Origin: Acidobacteriaceae bacterium | GTDB lineage: Bacteria > Acidobacteriota > Terriglobia > Terriglobales > Acidobacteriaceae | Length of the DNA: 45,475 bases | Reading direction: 5' to 3' | Assembly (NCBI GenBank): GCA_003134815.1 | Contig: PLCO01000028.1 | Coordinates: 57,143-102,617, forward strand | Part shown: one piece after another, positions 28,356-37,189 of the stretch | How the letters are laid out: each line of letters starts with the position of its first letter | Numbering within the stretch: position 1 is the stretch's first letter | The notes under the pieces: model-generated | Seen by the model: the letters and a program-made list of their open reading frames with translations, nothing else | Told to the model about the DNA's origin: nothing | The model's database searches: none | Program-made: the position numbers and the translations under genes

Positions 28356-29699
28356 ATGCGAAAAGCTCCAGTGAAGTTTCGACAAAAGTCGCTCGGGATA
28401 GGGGCATCGGCCTTGGCCGGATTCGCGCTTGCCTGCGCGCCCGCCCTTGCGACGGCGCAGGTTTCGCTTACCACAGTGGTTGAGTTGGCTCAGCAAAACT
28501 CGAGCGCCGTCAAACTTGCCAGCGCCGACCTTCAAAAGGCGCAGGCCGCCCTTGCCCAGACTGAAGACGCATATATCCCCAATTTTGTTATCGGATCCCA
28601 GATCGGCTATTCTTACGGCTTCCCAACCGGCCAGCCCTCTTTAGGGAACGCTTCGATGCAATCGCTGGTTCTCAGTTTTTCGCAGCGCCAGTACACCAAG
28701 GCTGCGCGGGCCGGCGTGGAGGCCGCCAACCTGGGCCTCAAGGATGCAAAGGAGCAGGTTGCTCTCGACGCCTCAATGGCTTACATCGAGATGGACGCCA
28801 TTGGGAGCGAACTCGATGCTGCCCGGGAACAAGAGCAGGATTCTGCCCGCCTTGTGATCATCGAGCAGCAGCGCACGGAAGGTGGAGTCGATCCTCTTAG
28901 CGCTCTGCTGCAAGCGAAATTGACGGCTGCGCAGCTCAAGCTGAGTCGCCTACACCTCGAAACCCGTTCGGCCACGCTCGCCAAGCAGCTTTCCACACTG
29001 ACCGACTTGCCGGTCGGCTCCATCGTGCCCGATCACTCGAGCATTCCCGACATTCCTGCCGTCTCCGCCGACGAAGCGCCACGGCCCCTTCTCGGCATTC
29101 AATCCGCGAATGTCCTGGCGCGTTCCAAACTGCTGGAGGCAAAGGGAGCAGATCTGGCCTGGCGCCGCCCTTCGATTGGATTCGGCGCCGTCTATAACTA
29201 CGACTCCAATGAGCTGAACAATTACACTAAGTACTACAACAACTTCACGCCTAACAACATCAGTTTCGGTCTCCAGATTTCGGTTCCCTTCTTCGACTTT
29301 GCCGTTCGAGCAAAGGCCAAGGTCTCCGCGGCCGAAGCGCTGCGCGCCAAAGTTGAGGCCGAGCAGGCGCAGCAACAAAATGACATTCAGATCAGCCAGC
29401 TTACTGCGAGTTTGCGCGAGCTGGATGCACAGGCTGAAGTCGCCGGCCTTAAGCAGCAGATTGCCGAGCAGCAGTTGAAGAGTGTCGTTGCGCAGCTGGA
29501 AGTGGGAAATGGAGCCACAGGTACCCCGGGCGCTCCGGCCCAACTGTCCCCCACTGCGGAGCAACAGGCCCGCATCGATGAACGCCAGAAGTACCTCGAT
29601 GCGCTAGACTCCGAGCTCGATCTGAGCAAAGCGCGTCTCAATCTCCTGCGCGCCCTCGGTCACATGCAGGACTGGCTCGACGAGCTTCATACCAAATGA
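28356..29699 (+). CDS. TolC-family outer-membrane efflux protein
   Basis: A 447-aa outer-membrane channel subunit. Start 28356 leads into a signal peptide (about 1-35, ending ALATAQ). Two repeats of the outer-membrane efflux domain with long coiled-coil segments are seen: LTTVVELAQQNSSAVKLASA, DASMAYIEMDAIGSELDAA, then SFGLQISVPFFDFAVRAKAK and LTASLRELDAQAEVAGLKQQ. A family-specific insertion near 385-400 is rich in Gly/Ala/Pro (GNGATGTPGAPAQLSP). It closes the adaptor-TPR-TolC operon. Length is normal. Confidence 0.9.
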   Translation: MRKAPVKFRQKSLGIGASALAGFALACAPALATAQVSLTTVVELAQQNSSAVKLASADLQKAQAALAQTEDAYIPNFVIGSQIGYSYGFPTGQPSLGNASMQSLVLSFSQRQYTKAARAGVEAANLGLKDAKEQVALDASMAYIEMDAIGSELDAAREQEQDSARLVIIEQQRTEGGVDPLSALLQAKLTAAQLKLSRLHLETRSATLAKQLSTLTDLPVGSIVPDHSSIPDIPAVSADEAPRPLLGIQSANVLARSKLLEAKGADLAWRRPSIGFGAVYNYDSNELNNYTKYYNNFTPNNISFGLQISVPFFDFAVRAKAKVSAAEALRAKVEAEQAQQQNDIQISQLTASLRELDAQAEVAGLKQQIAEQQLKSVVAQLEVGNGATGTPGAPAQLSPTAEQQARIDERQKYLDALDSELDLSKARLNLLRALGHMQDWLDELHTK

Positions 29700-29890
29700 C
29701 TGCGAACGGGTATCCCCGAAGCAACCCCGCAGGACCGCGGTCGACGCTTTAAGAATTCTAGAAATAACACTGATTACAATGCGGTTATAGATAACAAACT
29801 GCCTGTATTTCGACGGATTTCTCCTGTCGCGTGTTTCCGGGCCAATCCGTCTAACAAATCAGCCTGAATGGTAGAATGGAGGGGATGCCA

Positions 29891-31363
29891 ATGCCACTGA
29901 AGACAATCTTCCTCAATCCTCCCTCCTTCAAGAACTTCGATGGCGGCGCAAGTTCGCGCTGGCCGGCCACTCGCGAAATCGAGTCCTACTGGTATCCGGT
30001 GTGGCTCACTTATCCGGCTGGCCTGCTTGAGGGTTCGCGGCTTCTTGATGCGCCGCCTCATCACGTCTCCGCTGAGGAGACCATCAAGATTTGCAAGGAC
30101 TACGAGTTCCTGGTGCTATTCACTTCGACGGTTGGCTGGGAAGGCGATCAGCGCCTCGCCGAAACCATCAAAGCGGAAAACCCGGCGATCCGCATTGCCT
30201 TTGTCGGCCCGCCAGTCACGACCGATCCTGACCGCGCGTTGAATGAGTGCTCCGCGCTCGACTTCATCTGCCGCCGCGAGTTCGATTACTCCGTCGTGGA
30301 GTTTGCGCAGGGCAAGCCGCTCAACGAGATCCTCGGCATCAGCTACAAGAAAGACGGGCAGATCCTCCACAATCCCGATCGCCCGCAGATTGAAGATTTG
30401 GACGCGATGCCCTGGGCGTCCAAGATTTACAAGCGCGACATGGACGTGACGCGCTACAACGTGCCCTTTCTGCTGCATCCATACATCGCGCTCTACTCCA
30501 CGCGCGGTTGCCCGGCGCAGTGCACCTTCTGCCTGTGGCCGCAGACCCTGAGCGGACATGCATGGCGCAAGCGGTCAAGTGACGATGTTGCGGCGGAGAT
30601 GAAATGGGCGAAGGAGAACTTCCCTGAAGTAAAGGAGTTCTTCTTCGACGACGATACCTTCAACATCCAGAAGGTGCGCACCATTGAGCTTTGCGAGAAG
30701 CTCAAGCCTCTTGGCATTACGTGGAGTTGCACATCGCGCGTAACCACCGATTACGACACGCTGAAGGCAATGCGCGAATCGGGATGCCGGCTGCTCATCG
30801 TTGGCTTCGAGTCCGGCGATCCGCAAATTCTGAAAAACATTAAGAAGGGCGCAACGGTTGAGCGCGCCCGTGCCTTTGCCAAGGACTGCCACGACCTGGG
30901 CCTGACCATTCACGGCGACTTTATCCTCGGACTTCCCGGCGAGACGAAAGAATCTATTCGCAACACAATTAACTTCGCCAAGACGCTGGACGTTGAGACG
31001 ATTCAGGTCTCCATCGCTCACGCTTATCCAGGCACCGAATTCTACGAGTACGCGTCGCAGAACGGCTTCATTACGAACGAAAAGATGCAGGACGGCGGCG
31101 GCCACCAGATGGCGCACATTGAGTATCCCGGCCTGCCCACCGACTACGTGATGGAGATGGTGCACAAATTCTACGACGAGTATTACTTCCGCCCCAAGGC
31201 TGCCTTCCGCGTTGTATGGAAGGCGATCGTGAATCGCGATATACCCCGGCTCTATGTCGAAGCCAAGTCGTTCATGAAGCTGCGCTCGCAGCGCAACAAG
31301 GCGTACAAGATCGCGCGCAATCAAAAAGCCGGACCGTCGACACCGGTCAGCGCCGGCGCGTAG
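29891..31363 (+). CDS. hpnJ: Hopanoid-biosynthesis radical SAM protein HpnJ
   Basis: A 490-aa B12-binding-type radical SAM enzyme matching HpnJ, needed in other bacteria to turn bacteriohopanetetrol glucosamine into the cyclitol ether. The N-terminus has the typical LNPPSFKNFDGGASSRW and EIESYWYPVWL. A Rossmann domain without the cobalamin DxHxxG signature follows. Then the 4Fe-4S ligands Cys207, Cys211 and Cys214 (GCPAQCTFC), EFFFDDDTFNIQ, GFESGDPQILKNIKKG and FILGLPGETKESI. Start 29891 is chosen because GGAGGGG lies 6 bases upstream; the ATGs at 29876 and 29885 lack such a site. HpnK and HpnE are 3-5 kb downstream. Confidence 0.92.
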   Translation: MPLKTIFLNPPSFKNFDGGASSRWPATREIESYWYPVWLTYPAGLLEGSRLLDAPPHHVSAEETIKICKDYEFLVLFTSTVGWEGDQRLAETIKAENPAIRIAFVGPPVTTDPDRALNECSALDFICRREFDYSVVEFAQGKPLNEILGISYKKDGQILHNPDRPQIEDLDAMPWASKIYKRDMDVTRYNVPFLLHPYIALYSTRGCPAQCTFCLWPQTLSGHAWRKRSSDDVAAEMKWAKENFPEVKEFFFDDDTFNIQKVRTIELCEKLKPLGITWSCTSRVTTDYDTLKAMRESGCRLLIVGFESGDPQILKNIKKGATVERARAFAKDCHDLGLTIHGDFILGLPGETKESIRNTINFAKTLDVETIQVSIAHAYPGTEFYEYASQNGFITNEKMQDGGGHQMAHIEYPGLPTDYVMEMVHKFYDEYYFRPKAAFRVVWKAIVNRDIPRLYVEAKSFMKLRSQRNKAYKIARNQKAGPSTPVSAGA

Positions 31364-31425
31364 GCAAGTCTCAGGGTCTTAACGTCGAGGGCGGCGCAGT
31401 CGCGTCTGCCCTCGATCTGTTTAGC

Positions 31426-31467
31426 GCTTGAACGAATGGGCTTGAACTTATGGCCTTGAACGAATGA
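31426..31467 (+). repeat. 14-bp tandem repeat (x3) before the EamA pair
   Basis: GCTTGAACGAATGG (31426-31439), GCTTGAACTTATGG (31440-31453), CCTTGAACGAATGA (31454-31467). It ends 15 bases before the start of the next gene. Confidence 0.85.
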
Positions 31468-31482
31468 GTTGATCGGCCGCCA

Positions 31483-31953
31483 ATGGTTCACCACTCCCTT
31501 TCATCGCGTCAATACCTGATCCTCGGCCTCGTCGCAGTCTGCGCTCCGCTGGGCGACAGCTGCCTTTCGCGCGGAATGACGGCGGTGCCTTCGATCTCGC
31601 TTGCTCATCCACATGAGCTCTTGGGCTCGCTCATCGCCGCGGTCTTCACTCCATGGATCGCCGCAGGCATTGCGCTTTTGATCGGCTTTTTCGCCAGCTA
31701 TCTCACCGCGCTCTCCTGGGCCGATCTCACATTTGTTTTGCCAGCGACGGCATTCGGAAACGTGATTGTCGTGCTCCTGTCGCGATTCTGGCTGCATGAA
31801 ACGGTTTCGCTCGAGCGCTGGGCAGGAATCGTTCTCATTACTCTTGGTGTGGGCTTCGTCGCGCAAGGGCCAGCGCTTACTGAGCGCCCAGCTCCCAGGG
31901 CCGAGGAATTGCGTTCAGAAGAGCCAGTTGCGACGGAGGTGCGGCCGAGATGA
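31483..31953 (+). CDS. Half-size EamA/SMR-like transporter, first of a pair
   Basis: A 156-aa membrane protein with about four helices (LILGLVAVCAPLGDSCLSRG, LLGSLIAAVFTPWIAAGIALLI spread over two, YLTALSWADLTFVLPATAFG, AGIVLITLGVGFVAQ). The segment with a proline in helix 3 followed by LHETVSLERWAGIVLI is the EamA end-of-domain pattern. A polar tail (about 130-156) is cytoplasmic. It overlaps the next gene by 4 bp (ATGA). Pairing of two half-size EamA proteins is the ArnE/ArnF flippase arrangement. The position after hpnJ suggests a lipid substrate, which is inference. No ribosome site is obvious. Confidence 0.78.
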   Translation: MVHHSLSSRQYLILGLVAVCAPLGDSCLSRGMTAVPSISLAHPHELLGSLIAAVFTPWIAAGIALLIGFFASYLTALSWADLTFVLPATAFGNVIVVLLSRFWLHETVSLERWAGIVLITLGVGFVAQGPALTERPAPRAEELRSEEPVATEVRPR

Positions 31954-32363
31954 CGATTCAAGCAACATCGCTCGCTATGACGCCGAATCCGTGGGTAGCC
32001 GCGGTAATGATCGCGGCTATCGTGCTCACATCCACGACGGGCGAAGTGCTGACCGCGGCGGCGATGAAGTCGATCGGCGACCTGGACGTGATTCGTGCGC
32101 GATCCGGCCTGCCAGGCGCCATTCGCGCTGTTGTTACCTGTCCGCTGTTTTTTGCGGGAGTTTTCTTTCTCGCAATGGCGTTTTTCTCGCTGCTCTTTGC
32201 TCTCAATCACTTGAACCTGAGCCTGGTAGCGCCCGCATCGGCCTCGCTGATGCTGGTCACCAACACGATCGCCGGCAAGATTTTCCTTAAGGAAAATGTG
32301 GACCGGCGCCGCTGGGCCGCGGCAGGGCTTGTTTGCGTTGGAGTCTACTTGCTGGCGCACTGA
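31950..32363 (+). CDS. Half-size EamA/SMR-like transporter, second of a pair
   Basis: A 137-aa membrane protein with four helices: VAAVMIAAIVLTSTTGEVL, PLFFAGVFFLAMAFFSLLFA, NLSLVAPASASLMLVTNTIA and RRWAAAGLVCVGVYLLA. The end pattern KIFLKENVDRRRWAAAGLV parallels WLHETVSLERWAGIVLI of its partner, as expected for homologous subunits of a heterodimer. Its ATG overlaps the partner stop by 4 bp. It is convergent with hpnE. Confidence 0.8.
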   Translation: MTIQATSLAMTPNPWVAAVMIAAIVLTSTTGEVLTAAAMKSIGDLDVIRARSGLPGAIRAVVTCPLFFAGVFFLAMAFFSLLFALNHLNLSLVAPASASLMLVTNTIAGKIFLKENVDRRRWAAAGLVCVGVYLLAH

Positions 32364-32365
32364 AA

Positions 32366-32446
32366 GACGGCTTCTAGCTTCTAGCCACTAGCTCCGGAAT
32401 CTGCATACGCAGAGTGAATGCGGGCGTTAGCAGTCAGGAGCTAGCG
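32366..32446. repeat. Short repeat block between convergent genes, covering the hpnE stop
   Basis: CTTCTAGCTTCTAGCCACTAGC at the left and GTTAGCAGTCAGGAGCTAGC at the right. The same word family as at 13.65 and 24.26 kb. The hpnE stop (TGA on the minus strand, 32434-32436) and last codons lie in the right-hand block. Confidence 0.5.
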
Positions 32447-33897
32447 GCCGTTCTCACAAATCGCATGAGGCCGCGCGGCTTCAAGTCGGGATCCAGAAAC
32501 GTCCGCGGCTCGTCCATCGCCGCGCACACTGCCTCCGCCGCTAAATGTCCGCTGCGCGCGGCACTCTCCATCGTCGAAGGCCAGCCGGTAGCGATCCAAT
32601 CGCCCGCGAGCATGCAGTTCGGCCACGGCGATGCTGTGCGCGGCCTCGCAGCATCGATTCCCGGCGGCACGGTGAATGTTGCACGAACCTCTTTCACCAG
32701 CGCCGCTTTTTCCAGCTTCGCCGTCGCCACTTGAGGAAAGAATTCGGCAAGCTCGCGCACGGCCAGCGCAATTGCCTCTTCCCGGCTGAGCGCGGCAAAC
32801 TCTCGCGACGCACTGACGACGAGTTCCAGGTAGCTGCCCTTTGCGGTGCGCCAGGGCTGCAACCGGCTTTTGTTGTACATCCAGTGAATCTCGCGATCGA
32901 GGAGAACGGCGTGGTCGAGTTCCGTTACCTCGCGGTCAAACCATAGATGCACGCTGCAGATTGGCCCATGCGCTTGCCGCGCAATCTGCGATGCGAGCTT
33001 CTCGACGCCGTCTGCCGGCGGCATGAGCGGCAACAGCTTGGCCGTCCCTTCGAATGGCAATGCGATCACGAGAAAGTCGGCGACATGGATGCCTGTCCGT
33101 GTAGTGAGGGTCCACTGCGAATTCTCCTCATCCCAGGCCGCCCCTTCGACACTCGCGTTGAACACCACCTCGCCGCCGTGCTCACGGAGAAACTGCTCTG
33201 CGCCGGAATACAACTCGCTCAGCGGAACGGTGCTCATGCCCATGCTGCCGGCTTCGGCGGAATTCAGAAACAGCTCGCGGATTACCTTGGCGGCGTAGGG
33301 CAGCGCGATCTCGTCCACATCGGCGTTCAGCGCGCTTGCGATCACCAGCCGCCAGAAGCGGTTGATGGCGCCAGGAGTTTGTCCGTTGCGCCGGAGCCAA
33401 GTGCCGAGCGTCTCATCGGATTCCGCCGCGACCGGCCGCATCAGTTTCCGAAACGCACGCGCCAGCGCCAACTTATCTGCGCGCGTGAGAGCTTTGGCGG
33501 CGAGAATGCTGGGCAGGCCATGCAGCGGGGCCGGCAGCCACCGGGACGATGCGAGCCGAGTCTGTTGGCCACCCGGCTCGATCATTGTCATCGTGGTCGT
33601 CCAGTGAATGCGCTCAGCGACACCGATTCGCGTGTAGAAACCGACGAGATTCGTGCAGCAGCCGAACAAGACGTGCTGACAGTTGTCGATGACTTCGTCC
33701 ACGCCCGGATGGCGATAAGAACTGGCGCGCCCGCCCAGGTAGGCGCGCCGCTCCAACAGCTTGACGCGCAACCCGGCCTCGGCCAGCGCGCACGCCGCGC
33801 TCATGCCGGCCACGCCGCCACCGACAACGATCGCCGACTTTGGGATCGCCGATTTTGGGATCGCCGATTTTGCCCGTCCCGGGCGTAAATCACTCAC
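32434..33897 (-). CDS. hpnE: Hydroxysqualene dehydroxylase (squalene-associated FAD enzyme)
   Basis: FAD-dependent amine-oxidase-type enzyme that reduces hydroxysqualene to squalene in the HpnC-HpnD-HpnE route to hopanoids. It has about 487 aa from a GTG at 33897, placed 3 bases after GGTGAG. A longer frame to 34059 runs into the divergent zinc-ribbon gene and is not believed. It has the dinucleotide motif VVGGGVAGMSAACALAEAG, then LLERRAYLGGRASSYRH, DNCQHVLFGCC, LNADVDEIALPYAAKV, SMGMSTVPLSELY, and the C-terminal LAGDWIATGWPSTMESAARS. Three 15-bp repeats put AIPKS in tandem just before the FAD motif. Companion hpnC and hpnD are not in the window. Confidence 0.92.
   Translation of the reverse strand: MSDLRPGRAKSAIPKSAIPKSAIVVGGGVAGMSAACALAEAGLRVKLLERRAYLGGRASSYRHPGVDEVIDNCQHVLFGCCTNLVGFYTRIGVAERIHWTTTMTMIEPGGQQTRLASSRWLPAPLHGLPSILAAKALTRADKLALARAFRKLMRPVAAESDETLGTWLRRNGQTPGAINRFWRLVIASALNADVDEIALPYAAKVIRELFLNSAEAGSMGMSTVPLSELYSGAEQFLREHGGEVVFNASVEGAAWDEENSQWTLTTRTGIHVADFLVIALPFEGTAKLLPLMPPADGVEKLASQIARQAHGPICSVHLWFDREVTELDHAVLLDREIHWMYNKSRLQPWRTAKGSYLELVVSASREFAALSREEAIALAVRELAEFFPQVATAKLEKAALVKEVRATFTVPPGIDAARPRTASPWPNCMLAGDWIATGWPSTMESAARSGHLAAEAVCAAMDEPRTFLDPDLKPRGLMRFVRTAASS
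33829..33873 (-). repeat. 15-bp tandem repeat (x3) at the start of hpnE
   Basis: GATCGCCGACTTTGG (33829-33843), GATCGCCGATTTTGG (33844-33858), GATCGCCGATTTTGC (33859-33873). Five codons per unit, so the N-terminus gains AIPKS repeats without a frameshift. The third unit encodes the beginning of the FAD-binding strand (AIVVGGG), so the repeat grew outward from a conserved motif. Confidence 0.88.
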
Positions 33898-34043
33898 TGT
33901 CTCACCAGTTCCGATGCTTCCTCTATCATCGCTGAAGAGGTTGGGTATACACAGCCGAACCGTGCGGGGTTGGTTGACGTTTCCGGAGCGCGCACCTATG
34001 ATTCTCACTAAAATCAAACGGCCTTTTGATTCAAGGAGTACGG

Positions 34044-34574
34044 ATGTCAAACTGTCCAAAGTGCGGCCAGCCGCTCAACGAGGGCGCGAAGTTTTGCGGG
34101 CAGTGCGGGGCCGCAGTCAGGCACTGTTCCAAGTGCGGCACAGAGCTTAAAGAGGGCGCGGCGTATTGTGCGCAATGCGGCGCCGCCGTGAACGAAGTTG
34201 CACCTGATTATGGAGCAGGTGCCTCTCCCTCAGCGCCGATCTCCTACCCCGTTACGGCTCAGGCGCCCGTGGCATTGGCCAATGTCAGGCTGACACTCGG
34301 TGAAATAGCTCTATTTTTCGGCCAAATAACCATGACTATCCTCGTTGACGGCAATGCAGTGCGAACCATTCAAATGAACGAAACGGTCGATTTTGTGGTC
34401 CCGGTTGGGAGGCACACAATCGAGCTCGTGCAGGTGTACCACAGCGTCGCCACTCTCAACCAACCCATCACGCGCAGGTCGGATCTGGAGCTGAACGTTG
34501 AGGCGGGAACTCAAACCGTGGTGACCGGCAGCTACAGTACTTTTTTCGGCAAATTCGGCCTGGATTTGGGTTAA
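34044..34574 (+). CDS. Double zinc-ribbon protein with a beta-rich C-terminal domain
   Basis: A 176-aa protein. Two zinc ribbons in the first 47 residues: CPKCGQPLNEGAKFCGQCG and CSKCGTELKEGAAYCAQCG. A Pro/Ala linker (about 50-80) is followed by a strand-rich domain (ITMTILVDGNAVRTI, NETVDFVVPVGRHTIELVQV, TQTVVTGSYSTFFGKFGL) that looks like a small carbohydrate- or peptide-binding fold. There is no membrane segment. AAGGAG at 34033-34038 sets the start at 34044. It is divergent from hpnE with a shared control region of about 145 bases. Function unknown. Confidence 0.8.
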   Translation: MSNCPKCGQPLNEGAKFCGQCGAAVRHCSKCGTELKEGAAYCAQCGAAVNEVAPDYGAGASPSAPISYPVTAQAPVALANVRLTLGEIALFFGQITMTILVDGNAVRTIQMNETVDFVVPVGRHTIELVQVYHSVATLNQPITRRSDLELNVEAGTQTVVTGSYSTFFGKFGLDLG

Positions 34575-34713
34575 GGGTTCGATGGCGATGCGCAGAGCTG
34601 ACCGAGAGCCACTTAAAGATGCACTATTGAACCCAACAGGCCGATGACCGCGTACCGTTGCCCGAGGGCAGGATCTAACGCGAGCGAAAAGCGAGCGGCT
34701 GCTGCATGAAATG

Positions 34714-34790
<77 letters not shown>

Positions 34791-34882
34791 TTTGCGCCGC
34801 TTGCCGGCTTGGGCCTGAACTTATGATACCAGCGCTTTCGATCTGCGAATGGCGCTGGGCAGCCGCTTGATAAACTCACTGA

Positions 34883-35734
34883 GTGCACCTGATTGTGAAC
34901 GCCGACGATTTTGGCCTGACGTCGGGCGTCAATCGCGCCATTATCGAACTGCACGGCGTTGGTCTTGTGACCAGCACCTCGCTGATGGCTCGCGCCGGCG
35001 CGACGGAGGAAGCCATCGGGCTGGCGCTGGCTGCGCCCGCGCTTGGAGTCGGCTGCCATATTGTTTTGGTCGACGGCGAGCCGGTGCTGCCGCCGGATCA
35101 GATTCCCACGCTTGTCGATGCGCGCACAGGCCACTTTCCCCATTCGCTAAACACGTTTCTGGCGCGTCTTCTTACGGGCCGCATCCGCGCCGCGGAAGTG
35201 GAGGCGGAAGCCGGGGCGCAAATCGACTTCCTCCAGAAACGAGGCGTTCGCCTGACTCACATTGACACGCACAAACATACGCATGTGCTTCCACCCGTGC
35301 TGCGCCCGGTGCTTCGCGCCGCTCGTGCTCGTGGAATTCACGCGATCCGCAATCCATTCGAGCCGAAATGGTCGATTCACGCTACGCCGCGCGCGCACTG
35401 GCTTCGCACTGTCCAGGTCAGCGCTTTGCGCTGGCTGGAGCCTTTCTGCTGCCGGATCATCGAGCGAGAAGGATTTGCAACTACCAGCGGAACCGTCGCA
35501 GTGATCGGTACCGGCATCCTGGACGCTGCGATGCTTCGATCCATGCTCGCGAGACTGCCGGCCGGGACATGGGAGCTCGTGACCCATCCCGGGTACAACG
35601 ATGCCGACCTTGAGCGCGTCCGCACACGGCTTCGCGCTTCGCGAGACGGGGAGCGCGCGGCGCTCATGGTTCTCAGAGAATTTCCGGACATCGAACTCAC
35701 TTCATTTGCCAGTTTGCAGCCGCATTCGCCTTGA
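34883..35734 (+). CDS. hpnK: Hopanoid-associated YdjC-type deacetylase HpnK
   Basis: A 283-aa carbohydrate deacetylase of the YdjC/ChbG fold. In hopanoid producers HpnK removes the acetyl group from bacteriohopanetetrol-N-acetylglucosamine made by HpnI, ahead of HpnJ. Metal ligands: Asp8-Asp9 (VNADDFG), His59 (GCHIVLVDG), His126 and His130 region (THIDTHKHTH), and a late THPGYND. GTG start at 34883; no ATG is possible without losing NADDFG. hpnJ and hpnE being nearby supports this over a general chitooligosaccharide deacetylase. The glycosyltransferase HpnI is missing. Confidence 0.88.
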   Translation: MHLIVNADDFGLTSGVNRAIIELHGVGLVTSTSLMARAGATEEAIGLALAAPALGVGCHIVLVDGEPVLPPDQIPTLVDARTGHFPHSLNTFLARLLTGRIRAAEVEAEAGAQIDFLQKRGVRLTHIDTHKHTHVLPPVLRPVLRAARARGIHAIRNPFEPKWSIHATPRAHWLRTVQVSALRWLEPFCCRIIEREGFATTSGTVAVIGTGILDAAMLRSMLARLPAGTWELVTHPGYNDADLERVRTRLRASRDGERAALMVLREFPDIELTSFASLQPHSP

Positions 35735-35885
35735 ACAGTGAACCGCGCGCCATTACTGGGTGCTCGGCGGCAAGATTGCTTTTCTGACTCTGTGCATCCT
35801 CCACTCAATTCCGCGCGTCAAAATCGAGACGGGACGCAGCGGCAAATCGAAATCGAGAATCAGGAAGGGTCAACAGGAAGGCACC

Positions 35886-37025
35886 ATGCGCATTGGAATC
35901 ACGTGTTATCCCACCTACGGCGGTTCAGGCGTTGTGGCAACAGAGCTGGGCATTGAGCTGGCCGTAATGGGGCACGAAGTTCACTTCATTTCTTACTCGC
36001 AGCCCTTCCGGCTGAATGGGCGAGACGACGGGATCTTTTACCACGAGGTTCCGGTCTCCAGCTACCCGCTTTTTGAATTTCCGCCGTACGATCTCGCGCT
36101 TGCGTCGCGGATGGCTGAGGTGGCCGAATACTATTCGCTCGACCTGTTGCACGTACACTATGCGATTCCTCATTCCGTGTCCGCGCTGCTCGCACGGCAG
36201 ATGCTGGCGAAGCGCGGCCGCCGGCTGCCCTTCGTTACTACGCTGCACGGCACCGACATTACACTGGTCGGCCTGGATCGCAGTTATTTACCCATTACAA
36301 GGCACGCCATCGAGGAGAGCGACGGCGTTACCAGCATCTCCAATTACCTGCGCGATAAGACCATCGCCGATTTCGGCATCAGCCGCCCGATTGAGACCAT
36401 CACCAACTTCGTGAACTGCGATGTGTATACGCCGATCAAAGATGAGGCGACGCGCGCCCGCTGCCGCGCGCAATATGCTGCGCCGGAGGAGTCGCTGCTG
36501 GTACACCTTTCGAACTTCAGGCCGGTAAAGCGGGTTACCGACGTGGTGAAGATCTTCGCGCTGGTCGCGCGCGAGCGGCCCGCGCAACTGATCCTCATCG
36601 GCGACGGGCCTGACCGCTCCTCCGCCGAGTGGCTTGCTCACGACCTTGGCATCCACTCGCGTATCCACTTTCTCGGCAAGCAGGAGCGCGTCAGCGAATT
36701 GCTCGCGCTTGGAGATCTGCTTTTGATGCCGAGCGAACTTGAGTCGTTCGGTCTTGCGGCGCTTGAAGCGATGGCCTGCAAGGTTCCGTCAATTGCAACG
36801 CGCGTCGGCGGAGTTCCTGAGCTGATCGACGAAGGCGTCACCGGGCTTCTGTTCCCCGTCGGCGATGTCGATGCTATGGCCGCCGGCGCGCTGAGCCTGC
36901 TGAACAATCCGTCACGGCTCGACGCGATGCGCGAGGCAGCCCGCAAGAACGCACAGAAGCGCTTCTGCTCCACGCTCGTGGTGCCGCAATATGTGCGGTA
37001 TTACGAGCAGATTCTGGGACAGTAA
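35886..37025 (+). CDS. bshA: N-acetyl-alpha-D-glucosaminyl L-malate synthase (bacillithiol)
   Basis: The 379-aa family 4 glycosyltransferase transfers GlcNAc from UDP-GlcNAc to L-malate, the first step of bacillithiol synthesis. BshA marks: MRIGITCYPTYGGSGVVATE, HEVHFISYSQPFRL, HVHYAIPHSVSALLARQM, TLHGTDITLVG, NFVNCDVY, HLSNFRPVKRV, SELESFGLAALEAMAC. AGGAAGG sits 6 bases before the ATG at 35886. It follows hpnK by 151 bases. The later genes bshB and bshC are not here, so completeness of the pathway cannot be judged. Confidence 0.93.
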   Translation: MRIGITCYPTYGGSGVVATELGIELAVMGHEVHFISYSQPFRLNGRDDGIFYHEVPVSSYPLFEFPPYDLALASRMAEVAEYYSLDLLHVHYAIPHSVSALLARQMLAKRGRRLPFVTTLHGTDITLVGLDRSYLPITRHAIEESDGVTSISNYLRDKTIADFGISRPIETITNFVNCDVYTPIKDEATRARCRAQYAAPEESLLVHLSNFRPVKRVTDVVKIFALVARERPAQLILIGDGPDRSSAEWLAHDLGIHSRIHFLGKQERVSELLALGDLLLMPSELESFGLAALEAMACKVPSIATRVGGVPELIDEGVTGLLFPVGDVDAMAAGALSLLNNPSRLDAMREAARKNAQKRFCSTLVVPQYVRYYEQILGQ

Positions 37026-37044
37026 AAGACAGCGCGAACAGCGC

Positions 37045-37108
37045 TTGGTTTGGGTCGATTTGGGGCCGTTTTGCGCACAAAAATCAACAAAAATCGACTA
37101 AAATCGAT
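37045..37108 (-). repeat. Dispersed repeat of about 60 bp, copy B (inverted)
   Basis: Read on the minus strand it matches 22001-22064: GATTTTTGTTGATTTTTGTG then AAAACGGCCCCAAATCGACC. It starts about 20 bases after bshA. The following AT-rich 75 bases (T-runs, TTAGTTAATTAATT) are the 3' flank of the next, minus-strand gene. Confidence 0.82.
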
Positions 37109-37189
37109 GAGGATTTTGAGGTCGAGTTGTTGATTCCAGAATAGTTAACCTCGTTTTTCGTGTTTTTAAGTGTGCATTTTTTTAGTTAA

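Noticed and set aside
33898..34059. Longer hpnE start at 34059
   Set aside because: Would overlap the start and ribosome site of the divergent zinc-ribbon gene; the extra 54 residues have no family likeness. The GTG at 33897 fits better.
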